64,000 bases of DNA from CANLDA01 sp964021645 (GTDB lineage: Bacteria > Pseudomonadota > Alphaproteobacteria > Rhodobacterales > Rhodobacteraceae), in contig CAXIAD010000002.1 of NCBI GenBank assembly GCA_964021645.1, positions 38,400 through 102,399 on the forward strand, given 5' to 3'. Numbering within the stretch: position 1 is the first letter of the stretch; every line of letters begins with the position of its first letter. The notes under the pieces were generated by a model. The model ran no database searches. It was not told the origin of the DNA and saw nothing but the letters and a program-made list of their open reading frames with translations. Positions 50,498-59,221 of the stretch are shown piece by piece. Made by a program: the position numbers and the translations under genes.

Positions 50498-51772
50498 TTA
50501 CCCGTTTTCACGCAAAACCACGCCAGCAAGGTACAAGGAGCCGCAAATCAGCACGCGGGCGGTTGGATCTTGGGCTGTGATCGTTTGCAGGGCGGCCATG
50601 ACGTTGTCGGCAGTGTCAGCGTTAAGCCCTACCTCGCGGGCGGCCTCGGCTGTGGTGTTGGCGGGCAGGGTATTGGCCTCGCCGGGGATGGAAACGCCAG
50701 TGAGGTGGGTGGCGTGTTTGGCGAGCGGGCGTAGGTAGCCGCTGATGTCCTTAGTGTTGAGCATGCCGCAAATCAGATAGGTCGGGCGCGTGGGCAATGT
50801 CGCGAGAACCGCCGCAAGCGCATCCCCCGCCGCAGCGTTGTGCCCGCCGTCTAGCCATAGTTCGGCCTGAGGCGCGCTATCGGTCAGGGGGCCGGATTTG
50901 AGGCGCTGCATGCGCGCGGCCCATTCGGCGTTTACCATGGCGGCCTCGCAGGCGGCCTCATCCGCGCCAAGGTGGCGCAGGGCGGCAAGGGCAGCACCCG
51001 CGTTTAGCACCTGATGCGCGCCAAGAAGGGCGGGCATGGGCAGATCAAGCAGGCCGGTTTCATCCTGAAAGATCAGACGGCCACGTTCCTGATTAACGTG
51101 CCAATGTTGACCATAGGCCAAGAGCGGCGCGCCGAGGGCCATAGCGCGGGCCTCTATCACATCCATGGCTTCGTCTTGTTGGGGGCCAACGACGCAGGGC
51201 ACGCCGCGTTTGATGATGCCTGCCTTTTCAAAAGCGATTTTGGCAAGGGTGTCGCCCAAAAATTGTTCGTGGTCGATGGAGACCGGGGTGATCACGGTCA
51301 ACGCGGGGGTATCCAGCACGTTGGTGGCATCAAGGCGGCCGCCAAGGCCGACCTCAAGCAGGGTGTAATCCGCCGGGGTGCGGGCAAAGGCCAGCAGGGC
51401 CGCACAGGTGGTGATTTCGAAATAGGTGATGCTGGTACCGCCATTTTTGGCATAACATTCGTCCAGTATCTCGGTCAGATAGTCCTCGGTGATCAGATCG
51501 CCTGCGAGGCGGATACGTTCGTGGAAACGGGCCAGATGTGGGGAGGTATAGGCGTGAGCGGTTTTGCCCATCCCCTCAAGCCCGGCGCGGATCATCGCCT
51601 GAGTGGAGCCTTTGCCATTGGTGCCTGCCAGATGGATCACCGGTGGGAGGGCGTTCTGTGGCTCATCCAAGGCTGTGAGCAAGCGCCAGACACGGTCCAG
51701 GGTCAGGTCCATAAACTTGGGGTGCAGCGTCATCATGCGCGCCAGAATGGCATCAGAGTTTTGAGAGGTCAT
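50498..51772 (-). CDS. folC: Folylpolyglutamate/dihydrofolate synthase
   Basis: A 424-residue Mur-ligase-type enzyme that makes dihydrofolate and adds glutamates to folate. The P-loop reads IHLAGTNGKGSTQAMI near residue 50, with SPHLARFHERIRLAG, VGLGGRLDATNV and PVSIDHEQFLGDT following, and WLDGGHNAAAG in the C-terminal domain. It lies 85 bp downstream of accD on the same strand, the usual alphaproteobacterial pairing. Confidence 0.92.
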   Translation of the reverse strand: MTSQNSDAILARMMTLHPKFMDLTLDRVWRLLTALDEPQNALPPVIHLAGTNGKGSTQAMIRAGLEGMGKTAHAYTSPHLARFHERIRLAGDLITEDYLTEILDECYAKNGGTSITYFEITTCAALLAFARTPADYTLLEVGLGGRLDATNVLDTPALTVITPVSIDHEQFLGDTLAKIAFEKAGIIKRGVPCVVGPQQDEAMDVIEARAMALGAPLLAYGQHWHVNQERGRLIFQDETGLLDLPMPALLGAHQVLNAGAALAALRHLGADEAACEAAMVNAEWAARMQRLKSGPLTDSAPQAELWLDGGHNAAAGDALAAVLATLPTRPTYLICGMLNTKDISGYLRPLAKHATHLTGVSIPGEANTLPANTTAEAAREVGLNADTADNVMAALQTITAQDPTARVLICGSLYLAGVVLRENG

Positions 51773-51857
51773 GGCATGCTCGCAAGCTGAAGGGCAGGAA
51801 ATGGGGAATGGTCAGTGGGCAGGGAAGCCCCGGCGCGCAATCAGGCGCCGAGGAAAT

Positions 51858-52826
51858 TTATGCCTTGGGTGTTTCTGCTGCGGGAGTTTCCGCGTCAGTT
51901 TCCGCAACCGCGTCGGTTTGCGGTGCCGGGATTTTCACGGTCTCATCGGGGGCAGGCAATTCGCCCATCACAGCAGGGGCAAGCCCGAGAAGCATGCGGG
52001 TGATGGTGATCAGCTCATTGCGCATGTCGGTGCGTTTGGTCACGCGGTCCAAGATGCCGTGATCCAGCAGGTATTCGGCGCGCTGGAACCCTTCGGGTAG
52101 CTTTTCGCGAATCGTTTGTTCAATAACGCGCGCGCCAGCAAAGCCGATCAGCGCATTGGGTTCCGCGATATGCACATCCCCCAGCATCGCATAAGAGGCC
52201 GTCACGCCGCCCGTGGTCGGGTGCGTCAGCACGACGATATAGGGCAGGCCTGCCTCTTTTAGCATTTGCACAGCGATGGTGCTGCGCGGCATTTGCATCA
52301 GGCCCATAATGCCCTCTTGCATGCGCGCGCCGCCAGCTGCGGAAAACAGGATTAGCGGGCGTTTGAGGTAAACCGCGCGTTCGGCAGCGGCAATAATGGC
52401 GTTGCCGACATACATGCTCATGGAGCCGCCCATAAAGGCGAAATCCTGTGCCACGGCCACGATGGGTGTGCGGCCAATTTCGCCCTCAGCCACCAACATG
52501 GCCTCGTTCTCGCCGGTTTTCTTTTGCGCGGCTTTCAGGCGTTCGGGGTATTTCTTTTGATCACGAAATTGCAGCGGGTCTGCGGCAGGTGCTGGCACGT
52601 CAATCTCGACGAAGATGCCGCCATCAAACAGCGCCTCAAAGCGGTGGCGCGGGCTGATTGCCATGTGGTGATCACAGTGGGTGCAGACATTCAGATTGCC
52701 CGACAACTCGCGGTGAAACAGCATGGTGCCGCACTCGCCACATTTGGACCAGAGGTTATCCGGCACTTCCCTACGGGAAAAGATCGAGTTGATCCGAGGG
52801 CGGACGTAATTGGTGATCCAGTTCAT
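51858..52826 (-). CDS. accD: Acetyl-CoA carboxylase carboxyltransferase subunit beta
   Basis: A 322-residue subunit of the first enzyme of fatty-acid synthesis. The N-terminal zinc ribbon has Cys29, Cys32, Cys48 and Cys51. The crotonase-fold core shows MGGSMSMYVGNAI, SAAGGARMQEGIMGLMQM and HPTTGGVTASYA. The last 30 residues are Ala/Pro-rich. It is between a CPBP protease gene and folC, all minus strand. Confidence 0.95.
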   Translation of the reverse strand: MNWITNYVRPRINSIFSRREVPDNLWSKCGECGTMLFHRELSGNLNVCTHCDHHMAISPRHRFEALFDGGIFVEIDVPAPAADPLQFRDQKKYPERLKAAQKKTGENEAMLVAEGEIGRTPIVAVAQDFAFMGGSMSMYVGNAIIAAAERAVYLKRPLILFSAAGGARMQEGIMGLMQMPRSTIAVQMLKEAGLPYIVVLTHPTTGGVTASYAMLGDVHIAEPNALIGFAGARVIEQTIREKLPEGFQRAEYLLDHGILDRVTKRTDMRNELITITRMLLGLAPAVMGELPAPDETVKIPAPQTDAVAETDAETPAAETPKA

Positions 52827-52887
52827 GCGCGGGTTCCTTGAGCGTCAAAACAATATCAGAAATAGGATGCCCTGTCGGGAATTGCAA

Positions 52888-53760
52888 TCAGCGCCTTAAC
52901 GCAAGACGGGCTGCTAGCCAGCTACAGAGCAAAATAGCCGCATCAATGAGCAGAGCATCGCGGATAAAGTCGGTATCTGCGGGGCCAAATGGCAGCACAT
53001 ACAGGGCGAGGCCAGAAAGATCCCCCTGCATGCCAAACAACAGCAATGCGGTAAGATTATTGACGAAGTGCAGCGCCAGTGCAGGGCCAAGCGTGCCAGA
53101 GCGCGCGGTCAGATCCGCAGCAGCAATGCCGAAACATGTCGTAGAAATCACCACATAGATCGCGTTTGGTCCGTAAAAATCCGGCTCATAGTGCAGCGCA
53201 CCAAACAGGATTGAGGGCACTAATATCCAGATCAGCGGAGAGCGGAAACGCGCCGCGAGTTGGCTTTGGAGGTAGCCGCGGAACACCAGCTCCTCTGTGC
53301 CGCTTTGGATCAGAACGCCAAATAGGGAGAGAGGGAGCAGGAGCAGCCAGCGCGACATCTCAAGATTGGGGAATAAATCCATGCCCTCAACTGATGGGAT
53401 CAGCCACACCACCACACTGAGCAGGAGGAGTGCCTTAAGAGTGGCGCGAAACTGGTGCAGGCACTGGCGCGCATCGCCCAAGAGCGTCGGCAAGCCACGA
53501 TGATGCACCAAGCGCAGAGCCACCAAGAGGGCCAGTGTCAGAAAACCGAAACTAAATAGCGTGAACATCATCCCGGTTGGGGTGCCCGTTGACTGAAAGC
53601 TCTTAAGAAGCGAGGGGACGGTCAGAACAATTGAAAGCGCCGCATAGACCAATGCGACATAGCCGATCAACGTCGCGCAGACGCCAAGCACAAGCTGCCA
53701 AAGCTCTGATCTGGCGCGCGCGGGGGCCACCAAGGCCTCGTATTCTGAGTAACGGTTCAT
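52888..53760 (-). CDS. CPBP-family intramembrane metalloprotease
   Basis: A 290-residue membrane protein with about seven to eight hydrophobic segments. The Abi/CPBP motif EELVFRGYLQSQL (Glu-Glu...Arg) and the two histidine helices LFGALHY and LALHFVNN are intact. The family includes Rce1-like CAAX proteases and bacteriocin-immunity proteins. Its substrate is unknown. It lies upstream of accD in the same direction with a 61-bp gap. Confidence 0.85.
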   Translation of the reverse strand: MNRYSEYEALVAPARARSELWQLVLGVCATLIGYVALVYAALSIVLTVPSLLKSFQSTGTPTGMMFTLFSFGFLTLALLVALRLVHHRGLPTLLGDARQCLHQFRATLKALLLLSVVVWLIPSVEGMDLFPNLEMSRWLLLLPLSLFGVLIQSGTEELVFRGYLQSQLAARFRSPLIWILVPSILFGALHYEPDFYGPNAIYVVISTTCFGIAAADLTARSGTLGPALALHFVNNLTALLLFGMQGDLSGLALYVLPFGPADTDFIRDALLIDAAILLCSWLAARLALRR

Positions 53761-53910
53761 GATTGCCGTGTAGCTCGTTTTTGCCGATGCGAACAGGGTG
53801 CTTGTGTGGTGCGGGCCGGTCGATTATCCCTGAGATATAATTGCAAAGCCAATCGAAATTGGTAGCCAACTGTGCGCAACGCGCGCGGTCGCGCATGTGA
53901 GGGAAATATT

Positions 53911-54663
53911 GTGGGCATCGGATATACAACATTGGCACGGCGCGCGTTGGTCGTCGCTTTGGGCACGAGTTTGCTAAGCGGTTGCTTGGACGCCGGTAAA
54001 AACGCCGTACCTGATGAATTTTCGCCGTTCTGGTTCGCAGGACGATCCGCCACGCGCGTGCGGCTTGCCGAGGGGGATATCATCGTCACCGCGCCCAAGG
54101 GCTATTGCGTCGATAAATCATCGGTCGTGTCGCGGGGACAGGGCACATTTGTATTGCTGGCTGATTGCGCGATTTTGAATGGCACGCCAGAAACTGCGCC
54201 GCAGAACTTGGGCGTTTTGACTGTGACGGTTTCCGCGCCATTGGAGGGGGCTGTCACGATTGATGGGCTGGCACAGGTGACGCCGGACGCAAATGTCATC
54301 AGTGAGCGCACAAGCGGCGGGCTAAGCGTGGTTCATTTGGCGCATGGCGGCGATAAGGTCATGCCCAATTCTGATCCAAGCCATTGGCGGGGCGCGTTCC
54401 TGCATAATGGGCGCGCCATTGCGATGGCTGCCTATGGTCCGCTGGATGGCATTGTTCCGCATGATACCGGAGGGGCGCTGCTTAAAACCTTGGCGGACAA
54501 TATTCGAGAAGCGAGCCCGAGTCGGGCTGCGTGGGTCGCCGTTGACGCCGGGGCAACGGGCGCGGCTGAGGGCACAACTGCGGCAACTGGGGCGCAAATT
54601 CCCGGAAAAGGTGTCAGGAAACTGTTTGGACGTTTGTTTCGGGTAAACCAATCCGATACATAA
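53911..54663 (+). CDS. Hypothetical lipoprotein
   Basis: A protein of about 250 residues beginning with GTG behind GAGGGA (six bases). A basic N-terminus, a hydrophobic core and the lipobox LLSGC predict lipidation at Cys24 and membrane anchoring. The mature part contains beta-rich sequence (VRLAEGDIIVTAPKGYCVDK) and a Gly/Ala/Thr-rich C-terminus with a basic end. I recognise no family. It is divergent from the CPBP gene and co-directional with the two following unknown genes. Confidence 0.7.
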   Translation: MGIGYTTLARRALVVALGTSLLSGCLDAGKNAVPDEFSPFWFAGRSATRVRLAEGDIIVTAPKGYCVDKSSVVSRGQGTFVLLADCAILNGTPETAPQNLGVLTVTVSAPLEGAVTIDGLAQVTPDANVISERTSGGLSVVHLAHGGDKVMPNSDPSHWRGAFLHNGRAIAMAAYGPLDGIVPHDTGGALLKTLADNIREASPSRAAWVAVDAGATGAAEGTTAATGAQIPGKGVRKLFGRLFRVNQSDT

Positions 54664-54738
54664 TGGACAACATCGGGCATATTGTTTCAGAATCAGAAAC
54701 AACGATCCGCTGACAAAGACCACAGGGGCCGCCGCAGG

Positions 54739-55512
54739 ATGAGTGAAACATCAACCGGACTATTTCAGCGCATTGTTCAGCGCAGGCTTGCGAATTTTTG
54801 GGCGCGTGCCGCCCGTAGTGCTCATAAGGCCGACCTAAAGGTGCTGCGCGATCAGAGATCACGGGCGCGGCGTTTGCGTCAGCATCTGAACACATTGATT
54901 GCTGTATCTGAGGGGCGGTTGGCCCTGCCCTATATCGGCTCCACTGCCTTTCCCAAGCCACATGGTGTTGACTGGGCGTGGCGCCCGGAATTGTGGCGTG
55001 AGCCACTGGCGCGCAAGGGGCGTTCGTCGGTGCAAAGCAAAGAAATGCTGGGCGATGAAATCACTCTATTTCACGATTGCAACGTGTCCGAACTGACGCT
55101 GAGGCAATTGCGAAACACGCGTGAGCGTGACTTGGCCCCGTTTGGCCTGAGAATGGATGTTTTCCGCTTTGACGGCTCTTTCCTATCGCTGGTGATTGAT
55201 CTGCCGTTTGACGCGGTTGACGGGCTGAAACGCCATCATTTGCTGCGTATGGACACAATTGTCGAGTTGGAAAAGCCGCTGGAAATATTTGCGCGACTGA
55301 ACATCAAACACGGCCCCAACACCGAACAAATCGTGCGGGAACTGCCCTTGAATGAGCAGGATATCATGGTCGAATTTGACCTCGCCTATTCGCGTCTGAA
55401 TGAAAAACGGATAGATAAGGCGTGGATTGATTTGATCTTTGAAGGGCCGGAAATGAACCAAGTTGTGTTGCGGGATTTGACGTTTAGCCGTCGCCCGAGG
55501 GCAGAGCTATGA
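54739..55512 (+). CDS. DUF6478-like protein
   Basis: A protein of about 257 residues with no signal or membrane segment. The ATG at 54739 follows CCGCAGG. The sequence resembles a Rhodobacterales-specific family (DUF6478): a basic helical N-terminus (KADLKVLRDQRSRARRLRQH), then PPELWREP-like aromatic stretch, then FGLRMDVFRFDGSFLSLVIDLP. No enzymatic motif is seen. It sits between a lipoprotein gene and another small unknown gene and may form one transcript with them. Confidence 0.72.
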   Translation: MSETSTGLFQRIVQRRLANFWARAARSAHKADLKVLRDQRSRARRLRQHLNTLIAVSEGRLALPYIGSTAFPKPHGVDWAWRPELWREPLARKGRSSVQSKEMLGDEITLFHDCNVSELTLRQLRNTRERDLAPFGLRMDVFRFDGSFLSLVIDLPFDAVDGLKRHHLLRMDTIVELEKPLEIFARLNIKHGPNTEQIVRELPLNEQDIMVEFDLAYSRLNEKRIDKAWIDLIFEGPEMNQVVLRDLTFSRRPRAEL

Positions 55513-55567
55513 GGCGCGCCATGAACAGCGCTATTCGGACGATAACCGGACAAAAGGAGCTGGCATC

Positions 55568-55945
55568 ATGAGCACGCTGACACTGACGAAAAACCGGTTA
55601 TTTGAGGGCGTCTGGGAGGGTGTTCTAACCGCTGGTGAGGGCATTGCGATGAAACCTCAGCTAGAGGTTTTTCATCTGGATAAGCCGGTCAGCGGGGTGC
55701 AGATGAATGATGCGCCTGACCAGAAAAGTTGGATCGTGAGGGTGCCGATTCCTGCGGAAATCATTTCTGACGGTGTGCAGACCCTATTGGTGCGCGACAA
55801 GGTGAGTGATCAAACGCTGACGACCATCACCATGATCTCCGGTGAGGCGCTGGCAGATGATATCCGCGCAGAGGTTGATCTATTGCGGGCTGAATTGGAC
55901 ATGCTGAAACGCGCGTTCCGACGTCATTGTCTAGAAACCATGTAG
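55568..55945 (+). CDS. Hypothetical protein
   Basis: A 125-residue protein starting at an ATG with AGGAG well placed. It has two short beta-rich halves (FEGVWEGVLTAGEG, QKSWIVRVPIP) and a C-terminal helix of Leu and Glu (VDLLRAELDMLKRAF). I do not recognise the family. It follows the DUF6478-like gene by 55 bp, so co-transcription is likely, and ends before a hairpin between convergent genes. Confidence 0.65.
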   Translation: MSTLTLTKNRLFEGVWEGVLTAGEGIAMKPQLEVFHLDKPVSGVQMNDAPDQKSWIVRVPIPAEIISDGVQTLLVRDKVSDQTLTTITMISGEALADDIRAEVDLLRAELDMLKRAFRRHCLETM

Positions 55946-55999
55946 TTTCACAACTGTAGGGTCGACGATCGGGCACGTGATTTCAGGGAAGGCGTAAGG

Positions 56000-56031
56000 G
56001 CGTTTCGCGCGTCACAGTGAACGCGAAACGC
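56000..56031. terminator. Hairpin GCGTTTCGCG...CGCGAAACGC between convergent genes
   Basis: Perfect 10-bp arms (56000-56009 and 56022-56031) with a 12-base loop, lying 54 bp beyond one gene and 7 bp beyond the other. It has no U-tract. Its arms resemble those of the 17-bp palindrome family (GTTTCGC/GCGAAAC). Confidence 0.5.
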
Positions 56032-56037
56032 GAGGTA

Positions 56038-56943
56038 TCATTCCACAGATTTATCGCGCGCCTTCACCCGATGGAATTTCATAAACACGTCAAGCATATG
56101 TTTTTGCTGGTCAAAGTGGCCATGCTGGGCCTCGATATTGAAATACCGGCCCAACTGGTTCAGCACAACAAAGTTGGAAAATGAACAGTCATTGCCTGCT
56201 GGTGTTACATGTTCATAGATGACATTGACGCCGGCCTTGTGGAAATACGCTGCTGCCTTTTTGGCTTTGCGGTCCTCCTCAAACGGTGTGGTGCCTGCGA
56301 GTAAAACTGCATCGTCCTCGTCCCCGCCATTGGGGGCAAGAAGGCCATTCATGACCCGGCTATTGCGCTTGGCCGAAATCCCGCCACTGCCACCATTGCC
56401 CGAATGACCGTTGGCGTTGTTGTGCAATGTCAGAAAGAAATTCGCGCGGGTGTGGCGTAGATCAAGCATGATTTGGGAGAATATTGGCGAGGGTTTGGTG
56501 CGCATGTCTCGGCAGCTTTTAGTACTGGATTTCGAGGTGCCGAAATTGCGATTTGGATCCTGAACACCATGAAACACACGTTTATCCGAGGCCTCTACCG
56601 CAACGATTTTACCACCGTATTTGCGGATCGAATAAAGGGCTGTGTCAAAAGCCGAGTTTTCGTTGTCGTGCAGCAAAAAGATCGTCGGCCCGTTGGTGTG
56701 TTTGGTGTTGTCGATCACCGTCAGGCGCCAATCCAGACCATTTTCGTCGAACTCAATCTCGGACAGGCACAGGTGCTCTGACATCGCCAAAATATCAGCG
56801 TTGCGGCTGATATCCGTATCGCGGACCTGTGCAATGGGCATGCAGCCTTCATTGGCCACCGATTGGGCCTGAGCCGTGCCAACACCAAGTATACTGACCG
56901 CTAATGCCCCGGCCAGTGTCAGCAATTTTGCTGCGTTATTCAT
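56038..56943 (-). CDS. Exported M14-like metallocarboxypeptidase candidate
   Basis: A 301-residue protein with a Sec signal ending AQAQ (about residue 27). The residues line up with the metal and substrate sites of M14 peptidases: His92 and Glu95 (HDNE, as HxxE), Asn131-Arg132 (DPNRNF), His174 (LTLHNN) and Glu271 (IEAQHG). Spacing between the first two motifs is shorter than in classical carboxypeptidases, and resembles the AstE/succinylglutamate-desuccinylase branch. Secretion and a full site suggest peptide trimming in the periplasm or outside. This assignment comes from motif reading only. Confidence 0.65.
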   Translation of the reverse strand: MNNAAKLLTLAGALAVSILGVGTAQAQSVANEGCMPIAQVRDTDISRNADILAMSEHLCLSEIEFDENGLDWRLTVIDNTKHTNGPTIFLLHDNENSAFDTALYSIRKYGGKIVAVEASDKRVFHGVQDPNRNFGTSKSSTKSCRDMRTKPSPIFSQIMLDLRHTRANFFLTLHNNANGHSGNGGSGGISAKRNSRVMNGLLAPNGGDEDDAVLLAGTTPFEEDRKAKKAAAYFHKAGVNVIYEHVTPAGNDCSFSNFVVLNQLGRYFNIEAQHGHFDQQKHMLDVFMKFHRVKARDKSVE

Positions 56944-56947
56944 TTAT

Positions 56948-57670
56948 TTATCCTGCCAACAAGCGGAAGTAACCCGCACCGCAATATCCGTTATAAAGAT
57001 CGGCATTCAACATCGGCCCGCTGATCACGGTGTGATTTTTTGGCCGTGGCGTCACCCCATCGCGGGTGATTGAAACATAGGAGTTCTGTGCGATGGACCC
57101 GCGCCATGTATGGCCGCCCGAGGTGAATTCGATCTTACCTTTGTTTAGATATGCCGTGCCCGCATAGCGCGATTTGCATATCCGTCCTTTGGAACCACTG
57201 TAGGAGGTATAGTAGCCGCGCTCAAACTGGAACACACCACTCAGCAGATCACCGCCGACCTGGCTGCCGCTGGGCAGGTTGGTGTCAGAGGTGTTTTGGC
57301 AATATTTATCAACCACGGCTTGGCTGGTTTGCCCCTCGACGAAACCCGGATTCATGCGGGCAAAGGCGGCAAGGGCCTTGTGTTGACCACAGCTAAGGGC
57401 GGCCCCATCTTCGGCGGCGGAAACCTGTTCGGGTTTATGCGTGGTGCCGGTGTTATTGTGGCAAAGCGCGTTCAGCTCGTCGATGGTGTATTGCCCGATA
57501 TTGGGGCTGCCCAAAGACGGGCACCCAACATTAAGGCGCATTTGTTGTGCCGTGGCAGAAGTGGGCAACAGCAGCATGGCAGCCAGCAGAAACAAGGCAC
57601 CAAACAGGGCGCGGTTGATAGGTGCCGATAAGGTTTTAGTCGTCGCAGTTTGCTTGAGATACATATGCAA
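56948..57670 (-). CDS. Exported cysteine-rich hypothetical protein
   Basis: A 240-residue protein with a Sec signal whose hydrophobic core is LFGALFLLAAMLLLP, cleavage near residue 42 (TSATAQQ). The mature protein has several cysteines (GCPSLGS, ALCHNN, LSCGQHK, KYCQNT, RICKSR, GYCGAG), likely in disulfides. I recognise no family. It is followed after 4 bp by the M14-like gene and overlaps the HExxH gene upstream by 35 bp, so the three are produced together. Confidence 0.65.
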   Translation of the reverse strand: MHMYLKQTATTKTLSAPINRALFGALFLLAAMLLLPTSATAQQMRLNVGCPSLGSPNIGQYTIDELNALCHNNTGTTHKPEQVSAAEDGAALSCGQHKALAAFARMNPGFVEGQTSQAVVDKYCQNTSDTNLPSGSQVGGDLLSGVFQFERGYYTSYSGSKGRICKSRYAGTAYLNKGKIEFTSGGHTWRGSIAQNSYVSITRDGVTPRPKNHTVISGPMLNADLYNGYCGAGYFRLLAG

Positions 57671-58295
57671 TCCCCATACTTGATAGTGTGATTTCGTCGT
57701 CTGTTACGGTCTGAAACCCTTGTCTGAAGGACAAGTACCGCTCTGCGCCTCTGCCGTGGTGGCCGTCGTCGTCAGAAAACGTATCGCCCAGACTATAGAA
57801 CATGGCAGTCAGGTGTTTGTCACTGATTTCATAGGTGCGGCTGCGCCAGCCCATATAGCCGCCCGCCAGAAAATCCGCGTGTAATTCGATGCATTTCACG
57901 CGGTGCGGGTTGGATTCAACCAGCATATCCAACAGGCCGTGTTTGGTTTGAAACGCATGTGCAGATTCATGTGCCAAGATGGCGATGGCGCTGTTTATAT
58001 TTCCCGGCGGATTGGCCTGTTGCAGGAAAAATTCGATCCCGACAACCAATGTCTGGCTTTGGATATCAAAGTAGGCACCCCACTCTTCCTCGTCCAAGCA
58101 AAAGGCCCCAAAGGAGAAGCCGAAGAACCGCTCCAACTCATCCTGTGCAGTCAAAAGCAGGTCACGAAACACCGGGTTCTCTAGCTCTGCCACAGGGAAC
58201 TGATATGGGCCGGAGCAATCTGCGCGTGCAGGTGCCGCCGTCATCATCAGCGCCAAAAGGCAGGCCAGAAAACCGTGGTGAATGTGGTGCCGCAT
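57636..58295 (-). CDS. Exported zincin-like protein with HExxH motif
   Basis: A 219-residue protein with a Sec signal (about 1-25, ending APARA). HESAH at 109-113 is the zinc motif, followed by ELHAD at 137-141. ELHAD fits the ExxxD third-ligand pattern of gluzincins. It has cysteines at both ends. It is likely a periplasmic metalloprotease or a binding derivative of one. The 3' end overlaps the next gene by 35 bp. Confidence 0.68.
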   Translation of the reverse strand: MRHHIHHGFLACLLALMMTAAPARADCSGPYQFPVAELENPVFRDLLLTAQDELERFFGFSFGAFCLDEEEWGAYFDIQSQTLVVGIEFFLQQANPPGNINSAIAILAHESAHAFQTKHGLLDMLVESNPHRVKCIELHADFLAGGYMGWRSRTYEISDKHLTAMFYSLGDTFSDDDGHHGRGAERYLSFRQGFQTVTDDEITLSSMGIAYVSQANCDD

Positions 58296-58305
58296 TCAAA
58301 TGATC

Positions 58306-59142
58306 CTAGTTTGCGCCGACGGTCTGGAAAATCCAGTCGCGGTAGGTTGAGGTGCGCCCGTAAACCCCAGGAAAGCCCGGCTGCGCACAGCCTTTGCCAA
58401 AGCTGACCACGCCAACCAAAAGATGCCCTGTGGGGCCATCACGGATGATGAGCGGCCCACCGCTATCCCCCTGACAGGAGTCTTTGCCGCCCTGTTCATA
58501 GCCCGCGCATAGGTGCAGGTTTTCGGCGATCCCGCTGCCATAGGCCGCGCTGCACATGCTGGAATCAAGTTGTTTGACGTTCACCGTGCTGAGGATTTCG
58601 GCCACTCTACCGCCTTCGACTTGGGCACCCCAACCGGCGACTTCGGCGCAGGTGCGAAGGGGGGCCAATGTTTGCTCCATCTTGGCGGAGGGTAGCAGAG
58701 CGAGCGCGCTGTTTGGAATATTTGCCGGGCTTGCCAATTTTAGCAGCATCAAATCATGCACAGGCGCGCCGTAGCTTTCGCCATAAGAAGGGTGCAAAAA
58801 CGCCTTGCTGACACGCAAACCATCAGACGATGCGCGCCCGTTGCTGGTGGCCGGATGCACCGTCATGCTGGCCCCATCCGAGAAGCAATGCGCCGCGGTC
58901 AGCACCCAATCCTGAGAGATCAGCGAGCCGCCACAAAAACCAGTCCCCTGCCCCGTATTGATGCGTAGCTGCACAATAAAGGGCCAATCGCGCGGGTTGG
59001 CGTCATGGCCGTTGATGATGCGCATTTCGCGCTTGCCGCTTTTGGGGCTAATGCATTCAACAGTCGATTGGGCCATCGCGGATGTGCCAATGCCAAGTGC
59101 AAGAATGCCCGTCGTGAGCAACTGAGTGAGTCTGGTGATCAT
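58306..59142 (-). CDS. Secreted trypsin-like serine protease (S1)
   Basis: A 278-residue chymotrypsin-fold protease with a Sec signal (about 1-25). The activation-like start RIINGHDAN follows a pro-segment. The triad is His85 (LTAAHC), Asp130 (HDLMLLKL) and Ser227 (GDSGGP); Asp221 six residues before the Ser predicts Lys/Arg specificity. Several cysteines match the family's disulfides. S1 proteases are uncommon in Gram-negative periplasms. It lies 10 bp upstream of the HExxH gene. Confidence 0.88.
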   Translation of the reverse strand: MITRLTQLLTTGILALGIGTSAMAQSTVECISPKSGKREMRIINGHDANPRDWPFIVQLRINTGQGTGFCGGSLISQDWVLTAAHCFSDGASMTVHPATSNGRASSDGLRVSKAFLHPSYGESYGAPVHDLMLLKLASPANIPNSALALLPSAKMEQTLAPLRTCAEVAGWGAQVEGGRVAEILSTVNVKQLDSSMCSAAYGSGIAENLHLCAGYEQGGKDSCQGDSGGPLIIRDGPTGHLLVGVVSFGKGCAQPGFPGVYGRTSTYRDWIFQTVGAN

Positions 59143-59163
59143 GTATCATTCTCCTGACTTAAC

Positions 59164-59203
59164 GCGTTTCGGCACATGCCAGATGCAAGAGTTTGCGAAA
59201 CGC
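59164..59203. repeat. Inverted repeat GCGTTTCG...CGAAACGC
   Basis: Arms at 59164-59171 and 59196-59203 flank a 24-base loop between the S1 protease start and the upstream DUF4384-like gene's stop. The arm sequence repeats that of the 56000-56031 hairpin. Confidence 0.5.
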
Positions 59204-59221
59204 AGTACAATAATTCAACGC

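Noticed and set aside
51014..51790. A 258-codon plus-strand open frame
   Set aside because: It lies antisense within folC; folC shows all its catalytic motifs and the frame resembles no protein.
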